54,986 nt of DNA from JBBARC01 sp040400005 (lineage in GTDB: Bacteria; Pseudomonadota; Alphaproteobacteria; Acetobacterales; Acetobacteraceae), in the NCBI GenBank assembly GCA_040400005.1, contig JBBARC010000016.1, forward strand, positions 1 through 54,986, written 5' to 3'. The position numbers and the translations under genes are program-made. The notes below the pieces were generated by a model that was not told the DNA's origin, made no database searches, and was given only the letters and a program-made list of their open reading frames with translations. This document shows positions 25,833-34,952 of the stretch, piece after piece. The stretch's first letter is position 1. Each line of letters starts with the position of its first letter.

Positions 25833-26372
25833 TTAGCTGCCGATACGGGTAAACACAGTGGTTAGCGTCGCTTTGCAATCAAGCGCAGTGTTGCCCAGGA
25901 TTTGCACGCCAGCAGATGATGTGGCGACGGCGCTTTGGCCGTCCGCGGCAACCACGATGTGGTTGTTCACGCCAACAATGCCGTTCAGCTTGTAAGCTGT
26001 TACGGTCGGCACTGCGCTCAGCACGCAGGTGGTGGCGCCGTTCCAGGTGTTGGTGCTGGTTGCCGGGTCCACAACCGAAAGTGCGGTTGGGAACTTCGGC
26101 AACGTGCAGGTGATCGGGAACACTGCCCCGTTCGCTGTCGCGAACTGGGTCAGCTTGCCTGCGGTTACCTTAACCGGGGTCAGTCCGCGCACCACAGTGC
26201 CCGAAATGAACCCTTTGGCGGTGCAGGTTTCGGCAACGCCAGCGGCAGGAGCCGACAGCAATCCGATCTGCGTGGTGGTGTAGTAGTTACCGTTAGCGAG
26301 GACCGCTGCCTGAGCCGACCCTGCGGCGGCGGCAACGAACAGCGCGGCGGCTGTTGTCAGTGCCTTATTCAT
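25833..26372 (-). CDS. Exported four-cysteine protein, paralogue A
   Basis: The 179-residue product begins with a signal peptide (MNKALTTAAALFVAAAAGSAQA), followed by a Thr/Val/Ala-rich beta-type domain with exactly four cysteines (in ETCTAKG, ITCTLP, TTCVLS and LDCKAT). GGGAG precedes the ATG by six bases. It is preceded on the same strand by a paralogue of almost identical length and plan. No known family recognised; possibly a small secreted beta-sandwich protein with two disulphides. Confidence 0.7.
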   Translation of the reverse strand: MNKALTTAAALFVAAAAGSAQAAVLANGNYYTTTQIGLLSAPAAGVAETCTAKGFISGTVVRGLTPVKVTAGKLTQFATANGAVFPITCTLPKFPTALSVVDPATSTNTWNGATTCVLSAVPTVTAYKLNGIVGVNNHIVVAADGQSAVATSSAGVQILGNTALDCKATLTTVFTRIGS

Positions 26373-26426
26373 AGTGAACTCCCATGAGCTGGAGACATAT
26401 AGGGAACGTCTAGCAATCCTTGCGGA

Positions 26427-26963
26427 TTACTTGCCGCTATATACGCCCAGCGTGGTGATCGAGATCGAGCACAACGTAATCGCCGGGCCCGGCAGGAAGA
26501 TGTCGACGTTCGATGTCAGCGTGAAGCTGCTGGTGCTGAGGGCTGCCAGAGCTGGCAAAGCTGCGCCACTGGTCGGAACCAACTGGTACACGCCGGCGTT
26601 GCAGGTGCTGGTGCCACCGCTGAGCGAAGCGCCGCCGAGCGGAACTGGTGCCGGGAAACCCGAACCCAGGGTGCAAGTGGTTGCGGCCAGCGCATACGGT
26701 GATGCAACGGTGCCGAGGCCGGAAGGCTGCGCGTTAAGCAGCGATACTGCCGACTTGCCGAGAACGGCTGCGCCGATGTTGTATGAACCGTAGTTCACGT
26801 TGCCGGCCTTGAGGCCGAGGCCACCGCAGGTGCCGGAAGGATCGGTGATCGCGGTGAACGCAGTCGCCGAGAAGTAGAGGCCGGCTTTGAGGGTGGTCTG
26901 CGCCATGGCGCCGGCGGAAGTTGCGGCCAAAATGAGGGCGGCAGCAGTGGCTGTCTTGAACAT
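26427..26963 (-). CDS. Exported four-cysteine protein, paralogue B
   Basis: The 178-residue product has a signal peptide (MFKTATAAALILAATSAGAMA) and four cysteines (GTCGG, TTCTLG, STCNAG and TLCSIS) spaced like those of the downstream paralogue, including the shared TTC-x-L. GGGAG lies six bases before the ATG. The two genes are 54 bases apart and likely a tandem duplication in one transcript. Function unknown. Confidence 0.7.
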   Translation of the reverse strand: MFKTATAAALILAATSAGAMAQTTLKAGLYFSATAFTAITDPSGTCGGLGLKAGNVNYGSYNIGAAVLGKSAVSLLNAQPSGLGTVASPYALAATTCTLGSGFPAPVPLGGASLSGGTSTCNAGVYQLVPTSGAALPALAALSTSSFTLTSNVDIFLPGPAITLCSISITTLGVYSGK

Positions 26964-27311
26964 GATTCGCTCCCTAGAATTACTGCGCGGTTATCGCGCC
27001 GTCATTTTGGTAACTGGCGCCTTACAAGCTGTCAATCACTTAGAAAGGTGAACTGCGTCACTTTCACAGTCAAAAGGCGCTTCTCAACAATATTGCGCTG
27101 CACAATAAAAAGTAAAAATGTGATCGCATCCACCGCTATTGCCCCCCCATTCGCGCGCGGGTTGAGCGAGACCATCTTGTTTAAGGTGCAGATAGAGAAA
27201 ATTACCCGGCTGGCGCGTAGGCGGGCGTCTCAATTTATGAGATCAACCCGCCACCGAGTGCGCGCTGCGGTGCAGCAGCAACACCAATTGTCACGAAAAG
27301 TTTTTTACCAT
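26964..27311. other. Intergenic region, no gene seen
   Basis: Lower in GC than its surroundings, with AT-rich stretches near 27040-27120 that could hold the promoter of the exported four-cysteine genes. A 96-codon plus-strand frame here has no protein-like features and runs into mtnA antisense, so I do not call it. Confidence 0.4.
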
Positions 27312-28412
27312 TCAGGTGGTGGCAAGGTCGGGAAATAGCCCGGCAAGCCCGGCGCGGGTTGCGTCACAGCGCCCGCGTTCGGTGATAAAGCCGCTGATCA
27401 AACGCGCAGGAGTCACATCAAACGCCGGGTTGCCGGTGTGGCTGTCAGACGGCATCACCCGCACCGTGGTGATGGTGCCATCCATCGCCCGGCCGGTGAC
27501 GGTGCTGAGTTCGGTGCCAGGGCGTTCTTCGATCGGGATATCAAGAACACCGTTCTCGATGGTCCAATCTATAGTTGTGGATGGCATCGCCACCCAAAAC
27601 GGCACATAGGTATCGTGCGCCGCCAGGGCTTTTAGGTAGGTGCCAATTTTGTTGGCAGCATCCCCGGTGGCGGTCACCCGGTCGGCGCCGACAATGCACA
27701 AATCCACCCGGCCATGCTGCATCAGATGGCCGCCGGCATTATCGGCGATCACCGTATGCGGCACGCCGTGCTTGCCCAGCTCGAATGCGGTTAACAGCCC
27801 GCCCTGGTTGCGCGGGCGGGTTTCATCCACCCACACATGCACCCGAATACCGGCATCGTGGGCGGCATAAATGGGCGCAAGGGCGGTGCCCCAATCCACC
27901 GTTGCCAGCCAGCCGGCATTGCAATGGGTCAGCACGTTCACCGGTTGGCCGCGGTGGGCGGCGGCGGCATCGCGCAGCAGGCCCAGCCCATGGCGGCCGA
28001 TGGCGGCGTTTTGGGCGACATCTTCATCGGCAATGGCGCCCGCCTGCGCATAGGCGGCCGCCTCGCGCGCGCCAGGCGGGGTTGGCCGCAACGCGCCCAG
28101 CATGCGGTTGATCGCCCAGGCCAGGTTAACCGCCGTGGGGCGGGTGGCGCCCAGCATGCGGGCAGTGGCTTCCAAATGCTCATCACTGGTGTTTTCGCGC
28201 ATCGCCAGCGCCAGGCCGTAAGCGGCCGCAGCGCCAATCAACGGCGCGCCGCGCACCTGCATGCTGCGAATGGCGTGGGCCACTTCGCCAGGGTTTTCTA
28301 GCCGTTCAATATCCACCGACCACGGCAGCTTGGTTTGATCCAAAATCCGCACCGACCAGCCGGTATCAGTATCCACCCAAATGCTGCGATACGGGATGCC
28401 ATCAATCTTCAC
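27312..28412 (-). CDS. mtnA: S-methyl-5-thioribose-1-phosphate isomerase
   Basis: Converts methylthioribose-1-phosphate to methylthioribulose-1-phosphate in methionine salvage. With the GTG at 28412 (MKIDGIPYRSIWVD) the product has 366 residues, the family norm; a TTG four codons upstream is the alternative. The motifs are SMQVRGAPLIGAAAAYG, VLTHCNAGWLATVDWGTAL with the catalytic Cys, VDETRPRNQGGLLTAFEL, and IVGADRVTATGDAANKIGTY with the catalytic Asp. No other salvage genes (mtnK, mtnP, mtnD) are in the window. Confidence 0.95.
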   Translation of the reverse strand: MKIDGIPYRSIWVDTDTGWSVRILDQTKLPWSVDIERLENPGEVAHAIRSMQVRGAPLIGAAAAYGLALAMRENTSDEHLEATARMLGATRPTAVNLAWAINRMLGALRPTPPGAREAAAYAQAGAIADEDVAQNAAIGRHGLGLLRDAAAAHRGQPVNVLTHCNAGWLATVDWGTALAPIYAAHDAGIRVHVWVDETRPRNQGGLLTAFELGKHGVPHTVIADNAGGHLMQHGRVDLCIVGADRVTATGDAANKIGTYLKALAAHDTYVPFWVAMPSTTIDWTIENGVLDIPIEERPGTELSTVTGRAMDGTITTVRVMPSDSHTGNPAFDVTPARLISGFITERGRCDATRAGLAGLFPDLATT

Positions 28413-28446
28413 GACGATAACCAATCATTTTGGGGCAATCATTTTG

Positions 28447-28640
28447 GGGCAATCAGGTGAATGTCAAAAAAGTAAGACACTTCTTTTTCTGAAGAAAAAG
28501 AAGCAAAAAGACTTTTGTAATGCTGTGCTTGGGGCAACCCTGCCACCGCGTTCTCCGAACCAGCATCAAAAAAGTCTTTTTGCTTCTTTTTCTTCAGAAA
28601 AAAGAAAATTCTTACTTTTTTGGCATTCACCCGATTGCCC
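28447..28640. repeat. Family-2 palindromic element, copy 2
   Basis: A 194-bp near-palindrome whose ends pair as GGGCAATC-n-GGTGAATG against CATTCACC-n-GATTGCCC. Its arms (TTCTGAAGAAAAAGAAGC and complement) and its centre (GGGGCAACCCTGCCACCG) match the copy at 22312. A partial duplication of the left end (CAATCATTTTGGGG twice) precedes it. Confidence 0.88.
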
Positions 28641-28693
28641 TGAGAAAAACAGGATGTGCGGCGGTTACCGCCGGGCCGGCGGCAAGCCCTGCG

Positions 28694-29161
28694 CTATATG
28701 CGTTGGTGCAGCACGCACAGCAAGGTGAACAGGCGGCGCGCGGTTTCGAAATCAATCTCTACCCGTGCCGCCAGGCGCTGCACCATCATGGTAGCACCTT
28801 CGTTGTGCAAACCACGGCGGCCCATGTCGATGGCTTGAATACTGGCTTCCCGCCCATCCTGAATGGCGTGTTCGTAGCTATCCACCAGCATTTGGTAATC
28901 TTTAATCAGCCGGCGGAACGGCCCCAGCGCCAGGCCAATCGCCAGCACTGGGGTGTCGGCCTCATCGCGCACATCAAAAATCAGCCGGCCTTCAACAATC
29001 GACAGATGCAGCACAAACGACCCATCCAGCCCGATCGGGGCAAACTGGCTGGCGTTTTCAATGTCGCGCACGGCCTGGGCACGGTCGGCTTCCTGCAACG
29101 CCGATAAGGCGCCACGGGTTTCACCGTCCAGCACCACACGGTTGAGCGACCGGCCGGTCAT
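28694..29161 (-). CDS. UPF0262 family protein
   Basis: The 155-residue product ends with the family signature AIDMGRRGLHNEGATMMVQRL followed by VEIDFETARRLFTLLCVLH, and has FVLHLSIVEGRLIFDVR in the middle. UPF0262 proteins are found almost only in alphaproteobacteria and their function is not known. It sits 24 bases downstream of the DUF983 gene, so the two are probably co-transcribed. Confidence 0.92.
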   Translation of the reverse strand: MTGRSLNRVVLDGETRGALSALQEADRAQAVRDIENASQFAPIGLDGSFVLHLSIVEGRLIFDVRDEADTPVLAIGLALGPFRRLIKDYQMLVDSYEHAIQDGREASIQAIDMGRRGLHNEGATMMVQRLAARVEIDFETARRLFTLLCVLHQRI

Positions 29162-29185
29162 CGGGGGGCACCGCTGCGCACGCGC

Positions 29186-29614
29186 TTACAGCCTGGGATC
29201 GGGGCTAAGCACACCCAGTTTCAGCATCAGGCCGACCACGCCGCCTTTAACCGGGCGGATCAACGCAAACGCAGCAGCGGTTGCCAGTGGCAGCACAATG
29301 GCACATTCGGCGGCAACCGACAGGGTCACCAGACTTTCCAGCACCAGCACCGATGCCACCGCGATATGCCCAACCAGGGCAATCACTACATAAGGCGGCA
29401 TGTCATCGGCGCGCACCTGGCCCAACGGGGCAGGGCAGGTGGGGCAGGCGCTGACCACGCGCAAAAACCCGATAAACAGCGGCGACCGGCCGCAATTGGG
29501 GCACACCCCGCGCACCCCGCGGCCGACCGCTAGCAGCAATGGCAGATTAAGCCAGGGTTCGGTTGTATTGGCGGCAGCCGCCGGCGGCCAGGTGGTGATA
29601 TCAGGGTTGGACAT
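29186..29614 (-). CDS. DUF983 zinc-ribbon membrane protein
   Basis: Starting at ATG 29614 the product has 142 residues. A zinc-ribbon-like pair CPNCGRSPLF and CPTCPAPL is followed by two hydrophobic helices, the plan of the DUF983 family found near cytochrome oxidase genes in other bacteria. No oxidase genes are here. The much longer frame upstream is Arg/Ser-rich and not protein-like. It is followed by UPF0262. Confidence 0.85.
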   Translation of the reverse strand: MSNPDITTWPPAAAANTTEPWLNLPLLLAVGRGVRGVCPNCGRSPLFIGFLRVVSACPTCPAPLGQVRADDMPPYVVIALVGHIAVASVLVLESLVTLSVAAECAIVLPLATAAAFALIRPVKGGVVGLMLKLGVLSPDPRL

Positions 29615-29862
29615 AGGGATGATCACACCAATTTCGTGCTGCGCGGTCAATGAGGGTGGCTTACGGGCTGCACTGCGTGCGCGAGGTGCCGCCCGATGAC
29701 ACCAGCGTAAAACCATGGTGGTGGCGGGAGTATTAACAGGCTGAGTATCAACCGGCTGGGACCGCCCGGTTGCAGGCGTACACGATTTTATTTTGCCAAG
29801 TGAGGCTTGCGTGCTTATATCCCCAGTAACGATACAGCAACTGTAGCGCGTCCGGAGTGCAC

Positions 29863-31707
29863 ATGCAGCCCAACCAGGACGATGATCAGCCCAAAGCAGC
29901 CCCGCCCCTACCGACGCTGGACAGCGAACAGTTCCGCGTGCTGGCCGACAACATCCCCACCCCATGCTGGATCGCCAACGCCGACGGCTATATTGTTTGG
30001 TACAATCGCGGCTGGCATGACTACTGCGGCACCACGCCCGCGCAAATGCAAGGCTGGGGCTGGCAATCGGTGCATGATCCAGCGGTGCTGCCGGGCGTGC
30101 TGCTGCGCTGGACCGATAGCATCCGCACCGGCAGCAGTTTTGAAATGACTTTTCCGCTGCGCGGCGCCGATGGACGCTACCGCCCTTTCCTGACACGTAT
30201 CCAACCGGTGCGCGATGAAGCTGGTACCATCCAACATTGGTGCGGCGTGAACACCGACATCAGCGCCCAGCAGGCCGCCGAACAGGGCTTGCGCGCCGCC
30301 AACGCCCGTAACGCCCAGCTTGCCGCCGAGCGCGAGGCCATTCTGGGCCAGTTGGCCGAAGGCGTGGTCGTGACTGATAACGATGGCAAGATCATTTTTG
30401 TAAACGCCGCCGCCGCCCACCTGCACGGTGTGGTGCGGCTGGATAGGCCGCCCGACGCGCATAGCCCCAGTTACAGCCTGCTAACGATGGACGGCGAGCC
30501 CTATCCCCCGGCCGACCTGCCGCTGGCGCGCGCCGTGCTGCTGGGGCAAACCGTGGTGGAAGCGCAGTGGCGCATCCGCAAGCCCGATGGCAGCGAGGTG
30601 ATTGCCATTGGCAATGCGCGCCCGCTGCATGGCCCGGACGACGAAAAATTTGGCGCCGTGCTCACCATCCGCGATGACACTAGGCGCCACATGGTGGAAG
30701 CGGCCTTGCGCCAGAGTGAGGCGATCGTGCGCGCATTTTTTGAAACAGTCGATATGTACCAAGCGGTGCTTGACCTCGATGATGATAATTTTACCTGCGT
30801 AACGGCCAACCGCCGCATTGCGCGGGTGTGGGGGCGCGAAAGCCTGGACGGGATCGATGCTCGCAGCGTGCTGGGTGGCAGTGTGGCGCCTGATATTATG
30901 AAAACGCTGCACGGCGGGCACGCCGCCGGCAAACCATCCACCGTGGAATACCCCTATCTCAACGCCGACGGCATGCGCTGGTTTGTCGCAACCCTTAACC
31001 CCATGCCGCCAGGCTCTGCGGGCAAAAAACGCCTATCGGTGGCGTCCCTCGATATCACCGCGCGCAAGCAGGCGGAAGACGCGCTAGCGCAGGCGCTGGA
31101 AACCAAAGATCTGCTGCTGCACGAAGTAAACCACCGGGTGAAAAACAGCCTGCAACTGGTGTCGTCCTTGCTTAGCCTGCAGGCCCGCCAGGCGGTAACG
31201 CCGGGCTTGCAGCAGGCGCTGGGCGATGCGCAGGCACGCGTGGCGGTGGTCGCCACCATGCACCACCGGCTGTATGCCACCAGCCAGCATGACCGCACCG
31301 ATTTTGCCAGTTACCTGCGCGAAATGGCGCGGGATACCGTAGCGGCGTTCGATCGCGCCAACCGGATCACGCTTCATTGCGCGATCAGCGGCGCGCTGGT
31401 GTTGCCGTTAGATACGGCAGTGCCGCTGGCGCTGGTGGTGGGCGAATTGCTCACCAATGCGTTGAAATATGCCTTTGTCGGCGTCCAGGCCGGCATTTTG
31501 CGGGTTGAACTCGCCGTGGTGAAATCGCAGGTGGATTTGGTCATCGCCGATGATGGCGTCGGCCTGCCGGCCGGCTTCGACATGGCCCGCGCTGGCGGTT
31601 TGGGTATGCGCGTGGTCAGCGTGCTCAGCCGCCAAATCGGTGCGACGATCGCCGTGGTGGCACAGCCGCGCGGGGCCGGGTTCAGGATTAAATTGCCGGT
31701 TGCGTGA
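29863..31707 (+). CDS. PAS-domain sensor histidine kinase, HisKA_2 type
   Basis: The 614-residue cytoplasmic kinase starts at ATG 29863, with GGAG five bases before it. Three PAS domains follow (about 20-140, 155-275, 285-400), the first two ending in GVNTDISAQQAAE and TIRDDTRRHMVE. The HisKA_2 dimerisation motif is LLLHEVNHRVKNSLQLVSSL, with the likely phospho-acceptor at H424, and the HATPase part has ELLTNALKYAF and DDGVGLPAG. HisKA_2 kinases often work with PhyR-type or orphan regulators in the alphaproteobacterial general stress response. No regulator is encoded next to it, so its partner is unknown. No membrane segments are present. Confidence 0.92.
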   Translation: MQPNQDDDQPKAAPPLPTLDSEQFRVLADNIPTPCWIANADGYIVWYNRGWHDYCGTTPAQMQGWGWQSVHDPAVLPGVLLRWTDSIRTGSSFEMTFPLRGADGRYRPFLTRIQPVRDEAGTIQHWCGVNTDISAQQAAEQGLRAANARNAQLAAEREAILGQLAEGVVVTDNDGKIIFVNAAAAHLHGVVRLDRPPDAHSPSYSLLTMDGEPYPPADLPLARAVLLGQTVVEAQWRIRKPDGSEVIAIGNARPLHGPDDEKFGAVLTIRDDTRRHMVEAALRQSEAIVRAFFETVDMYQAVLDLDDDNFTCVTANRRIARVWGRESLDGIDARSVLGGSVAPDIMKTLHGGHAAGKPSTVEYPYLNADGMRWFVATLNPMPPGSAGKKRLSVASLDITARKQAEDALAQALETKDLLLHEVNHRVKNSLQLVSSLLSLQARQAVTPGLQQALGDAQARVAVVATMHHRLYATSQHDRTDFASYLREMARDTVAAFDRANRITLHCAISGALVLPLDTAVPLALVVGELLTNALKYAFVGVQAGILRVELAVVKSQVDLVIADDGVGLPAGFDMARAGGLGMRVVSVLSRQIGATIAVVAQPRGAGFRIKLPVA

Positions 31708-31798
31708 CCCGCCCAGTGCATCCTTGCCCGCACACGAATACCAGGGCAGATCTGCCCAATGTTGCACCCCAAGCGCCAACAGACCATGAACCCACGCC

Positions 31799-32647
31799 AT
31801 GACCCACACCATGCTTATCGCGCGCACCAGCGCACAGCTGCAAACCGCCCTGGCAACCCTGCGCGCCACCCATCGGCGCATCGCCCTGGTGCCTACCATG
31901 GGCGCCCTGCACGAAGGCCACCTGGCCCTGGTGGCGGCCGGCCACCAGCATGCCGATGCCTTGGCCGCCTCGATCTTTGTCAACCCCAGCCAATTCGGCG
32001 ATGCCGCCGATCTCGCCCGCTACCCGCGTGATGAAGCGGGCGACCTGGCTAAATTGCGCAGCAGTGGCTGCCATCTGGTGTGGCTGCCCGATGTCGCCAC
32101 CATCTACCCCGGCGGCGATTCAAGCGTCATAGAACCCGCCGGCCCGGCCCTGGGTTTTGAAGGCGCCGCACGCCCCGGCCATTTCGCCGGCGTTGCCACC
32201 GTGGTTGCCAAATTGTTCGGCCACATCCGCCCCGATGCCGCCTGCTTTGGCGAAAAGGACTGGCAGCAACTACAAGTAATCTCCCGCATCACCACCGACC
32301 TGTGTTTAGGCGTTACCATCGTGCCGGTGCCGATTGTGCGCGAACCCGATGGCCTGGCGCTGTCATCTCGTAACCGATTCTTAGATGAAGCCGAACGCAG
32401 AATAGCCCCCGCACTTTTTCGCGTGCTCACCCAAACCGCGCGCACCCTGCACGCCGGCGCCAACCCGCACACCACGCTCACCGCCGCCCGCACAACCCTG
32501 CATAGCGCCGGTTTCGCCGTGAACTACCTCGACCTCATCGATGGCCCATCCATGCAACCCACCACCACCATCACCCCCCAAGCACGCCTCATCACCGCCG
32601 CAGCCCTCGGCACCGTGCGGCTGCTCGACAACGTACCCATCACGTAA
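31799..32647 (+). CDS. panC: Pantothenate synthetase (pantoate--beta-alanine ligase)
   Basis: Joins pantoate and beta-alanine with ATP to make pantothenate for coenzyme A. The 282-residue protein shows the nucleotidyl-transferase HIGH-like motif PTMGALHEGHL, ASIFVNPSQFG, FGEKDWQQL and IVREPDGLALSSRNRFL. Its size is that of the family. It lies downstream of the sensor kinase in the same direction and is followed by a large palindromic repeat. panB is not in the window. Confidence 0.96.
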   Translation: MTHTMLIARTSAQLQTALATLRATHRRIALVPTMGALHEGHLALVAAGHQHADALAASIFVNPSQFGDAADLARYPRDEAGDLAKLRSSGCHLVWLPDVATIYPGGDSSVIEPAGPALGFEGAARPGHFAGVATVVAKLFGHIRPDAACFGEKDWQQLQVISRITTDLCLGVTIVPVPIVREPDGLALSSRNRFLDEAERRIAPALFRVLTQTARTLHAGANPHTTLTAARTTLHSAGFAVNYLDLIDGPSMQPTTTITPQARLITAAALGTVRLLDNVPIT

Positions 32648-32681
32648 GCGGTCCAACCGGCTGGTTGTGGGGTTGGGCTTT

Positions 32682-32878
32682 AAGAAAGGCGAGGGCTCTG
32701 CCCTTCGATCCCGCTAAGGGCAAGCCCTTAGAACCCTTCACTTGGGTTTGGGGGGAAGGGGGCCAGCACGGGGGATCCCACGAGCTCAGTCGGCCCCCTT
32801 CCCCCCAAACCCAACTAAATGGATTTTAAAGGCGAGCCTTTAATGGGGATCGAAGGGGCAAAGCCCCTCGCCTTTCTT
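32682..32878. repeat. Family-1 palindromic element, copy 1
   Basis: A 197-bp near-palindrome has perfect 13-bp ends (AAGAAAGGCGAGG / CCTCGCCTTTCTT). A long inner stem is built from GGGTTTGGGGGGAAGGGGGCC and its complement. Each arm has its own small hairpin: CTAAGGGCAAGCCCTTAG on the left and TTAAAGGCGAGCCTTTAA on the right. The element recurs in inverted orientation at 54791-54986. It lies between panC and prpD and could act as a terminator. Confidence 0.9.
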
Positions 32879-32999
32879 ATTCATGCCCACGCTCAGCCGA
32901 TGGGCCCGCTTGCGGTGACGGGCTGTGGTCGCTACCAGGGCGGCGCTGGGGTTTTTTGGGGGCCTCATTGAGATATCAACTGCTACAAAGGTGTAACGT

Positions 33000-34502
33000 A
33001 TGCAAAACCATGAAGTGAAGGTTTATCCGTCGAAGACCAATCTGCCGCGTGAGAAGCAACTGGCGTGGAAGATTGCCGGCGTTGCGGCCGACAAGGTTGC
33101 GGTGGAAAAAGATGTCACCGCGATGATCATCAACCGCATTATTGATAATGCATCGGTGGCGATTGCGGCGATCAACCGGCGGCCGGTGGTATCGGCGCGT
33201 GACATGGCGCTGGGCCACATTCGGCGCAGCGGTGGGGCCACGGTGTTTGGCGTGACCCCGGCGATAAAGGTGAGCCCGGAGTGGGCGGCCTGGGCCAACG
33301 GCACTGCGGTGCGTGAACTGGATATGCACGACACGTTTCTGGCGGCTGATTATTCGCATCCTGGCGATAACATTCCGCCGGTGTTGGCGGTGGCGCAGAC
33401 CATGGAAAAAAGTGGCCGCGACCTTCTTCGCGGCTTGGCGACGGCCTATGAAATTCAGATCGACCTAGTGCGGGCGATTTGTTTGCACGACTACAAGAAG
33501 GACCACATTGCCCATTTATGCCCGGCGCAGGCGGCCGGTATTGGCACGTTGTTGAAGCTGCCGCAGGAGGTGATTTACCAGGCGGTGCAGCAGGCGGTGC
33601 ATGTCAGCTTCACCACGCGCCAGTCGCGCAAGGGCGAGATTTCGTCGTGGAAGGCCTATGCGCCAGCGCATTCCGGCAAGTTGGCGATTGAAGCGGTTGA
33701 TCGCTGCATGCGCGGCGAGGGTGCGCCGAGCCCGATTTACGAAGGCGAGGATAGCGTGATTGCCTGGATGCTGGGCGGCAAAAATGATGTTTATCACGTG
33801 CCGCTGCCCGGGCCGAACGAAGCCAAGCGCGCGATCATGGATAGCTTCACCAAGGAGCACAGCGCCGAGTACCAGAGCCAGGCGCTGATCGATCTGGCCT
33901 TCCGCATGCGTGAAAACATCGCCGACACGTCGAAGATTGCCAAGATCATTCTGCACACCAGCCACCACACGCATTACGTGATTGGCACCGGTGCGAACGA
34001 CCCGCAGAAGATGGATCCCAAGGCCAGCCGCGAAACGCTGGACCATTCGATCATGTATATCTTCGCGGTGGCGTTGGAAGATGGCACTTGGCACCACGTG
34101 GATAGCTACGCGCCCAAGCGGGCCAACCGCGCCAGCACGGTGGCCTTGTGGCACAAGATTGAAACCTGCGAAGATGCCGAATGGACCCGGCGTTATCATT
34201 CCAGCGACCCGGCGGAAAAGGCGTTTGGCGCGCGGGTGGAAATTCAGATGAAGAACGGCGAGACGCTGATCGACGAGCTGGCGATTGCCAACGCGCACCC
34301 GCTTGGCGCGCGCCCATTTGGCCGCGCCGACTACATTCACAAGTTCCAAACCCTGACCGACGGCATCATCAGCACGCGTGAGAGCGCACGTTTTCTTGAT
34401 GCCGTGCAAAATTTGGCAGGGCTTGGTGCGGGTGAGCTAGGGGTGCTGAACGTGGCTCTGCCAAAGGGCCGCTTGCTTGAAGGAAAGCCAGGTATTTTCT
34501 AA
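33000..34502 (+). CDS. prpD: 2-methylcitrate dehydratase (MmgE/PrpD family)
   Basis: PrpD dehydrates 2-methylcitrate in propionyl-CoA breakdown. The 500-residue product shows the PrpD pattern throughout: NRIIDNASVAIAAINRRPV, ANGTAVRELDMHDTFLAADYSHPGDN, HVSFTTRQSRKGEISSWKAYAPAHSGKLA, and HPLGARPFGRADYIHKF near the end. AAGGTG precedes the ATG by about seven bases and a strong terminator follows. prpB and prpC are not adjacent, so a related substrate of the MmgE/PrpD family is possible, but length and motifs favour true PrpD. Confidence 0.92.
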   Translation: MQNHEVKVYPSKTNLPREKQLAWKIAGVAADKVAVEKDVTAMIINRIIDNASVAIAAINRRPVVSARDMALGHIRRSGGATVFGVTPAIKVSPEWAAWANGTAVRELDMHDTFLAADYSHPGDNIPPVLAVAQTMEKSGRDLLRGLATAYEIQIDLVRAICLHDYKKDHIAHLCPAQAAGIGTLLKLPQEVIYQAVQQAVHVSFTTRQSRKGEISSWKAYAPAHSGKLAIEAVDRCMRGEGAPSPIYEGEDSVIAWMLGGKNDVYHVPLPGPNEAKRAIMDSFTKEHSAEYQSQALIDLAFRMRENIADTSKIAKIILHTSHHTHYVIGTGANDPQKMDPKASRETLDHSIMYIFAVALEDGTWHHVDSYAPKRANRASTVALWHKIETCEDAEWTRRYHSSDPAEKAFGARVEIQMKNGETLIDELAIANAHPLGARPFGRADYIHKFQTLTDGIISTRESARFLDAVQNLAGLGAGELGVLNVALPKGRLLEGKPGIF

Positions 34503-34527
34503 ATACTTTAGATTATACCAGAGTTAG

Positions 34528-34567
34528 AAACCCGCTGCGAATATTGTTCGCGGCGGGTTTTTTTTGG
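34528..34567 (+). terminator. Rho-independent terminator of prpD
   Basis: A 14-bp stem (AAACCCGCTGCGAA with TTCGCGGCGGGTTT, one T-G wobble), a five-base loop and a run of eight T residues lie 25 bases after the prpD stop. Confidence 0.93.
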
Positions 34568-34952
34568 CCAACACGCAATGGTTGCCCGGCGATTAGCAAA
34601 AAAATTATATCAAACCTATGCAGTAATTGTACGGTTTTGATTGACATAGATGCGGATTGAAGCCGATAGCGAAATCTGCGTGTGCATGCGATTCGTACTG
34701 ATCAGGTTCGCAATCGTTGCCCCCGCCCATGTAAGGAGCGTCGATTATCAACGCGGCCGTAACCTGCGAGACTAGCCTGACAGCACCGCAGGATGCGCGT
34801 TGCCATTTAACGGTCCAGACACCACCATGCCGTTACGCGATCGCTGACACGATCACTGGCGCGGGGTGGGATAGAGTTTTTAGGCGATACCAACCAACGG
34901 CCGCAGGCCGGCACCATGCCATTCGGCAGTGCAGCAAAGGAGTTTAGGTAGA
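34568..34952. other. Leader region of the histone-like gene, no ORF
   Basis: No gene is seen. There is a TTGACA at 34641-34646 with a weak -10 candidate (CGATAG) 17 bases later, and AAAGGAG at about 34936 serving the ATG at 34953. If that promoter is used, the 5' leader would be nearly 300 bases. Confidence 0.4.

Noticed and set aside
27048..27338. 96-codon plus-strand frame as a gene
   Set aside because: No ribosome binding site, no protein-like pattern, and it runs antisense into mtnA.
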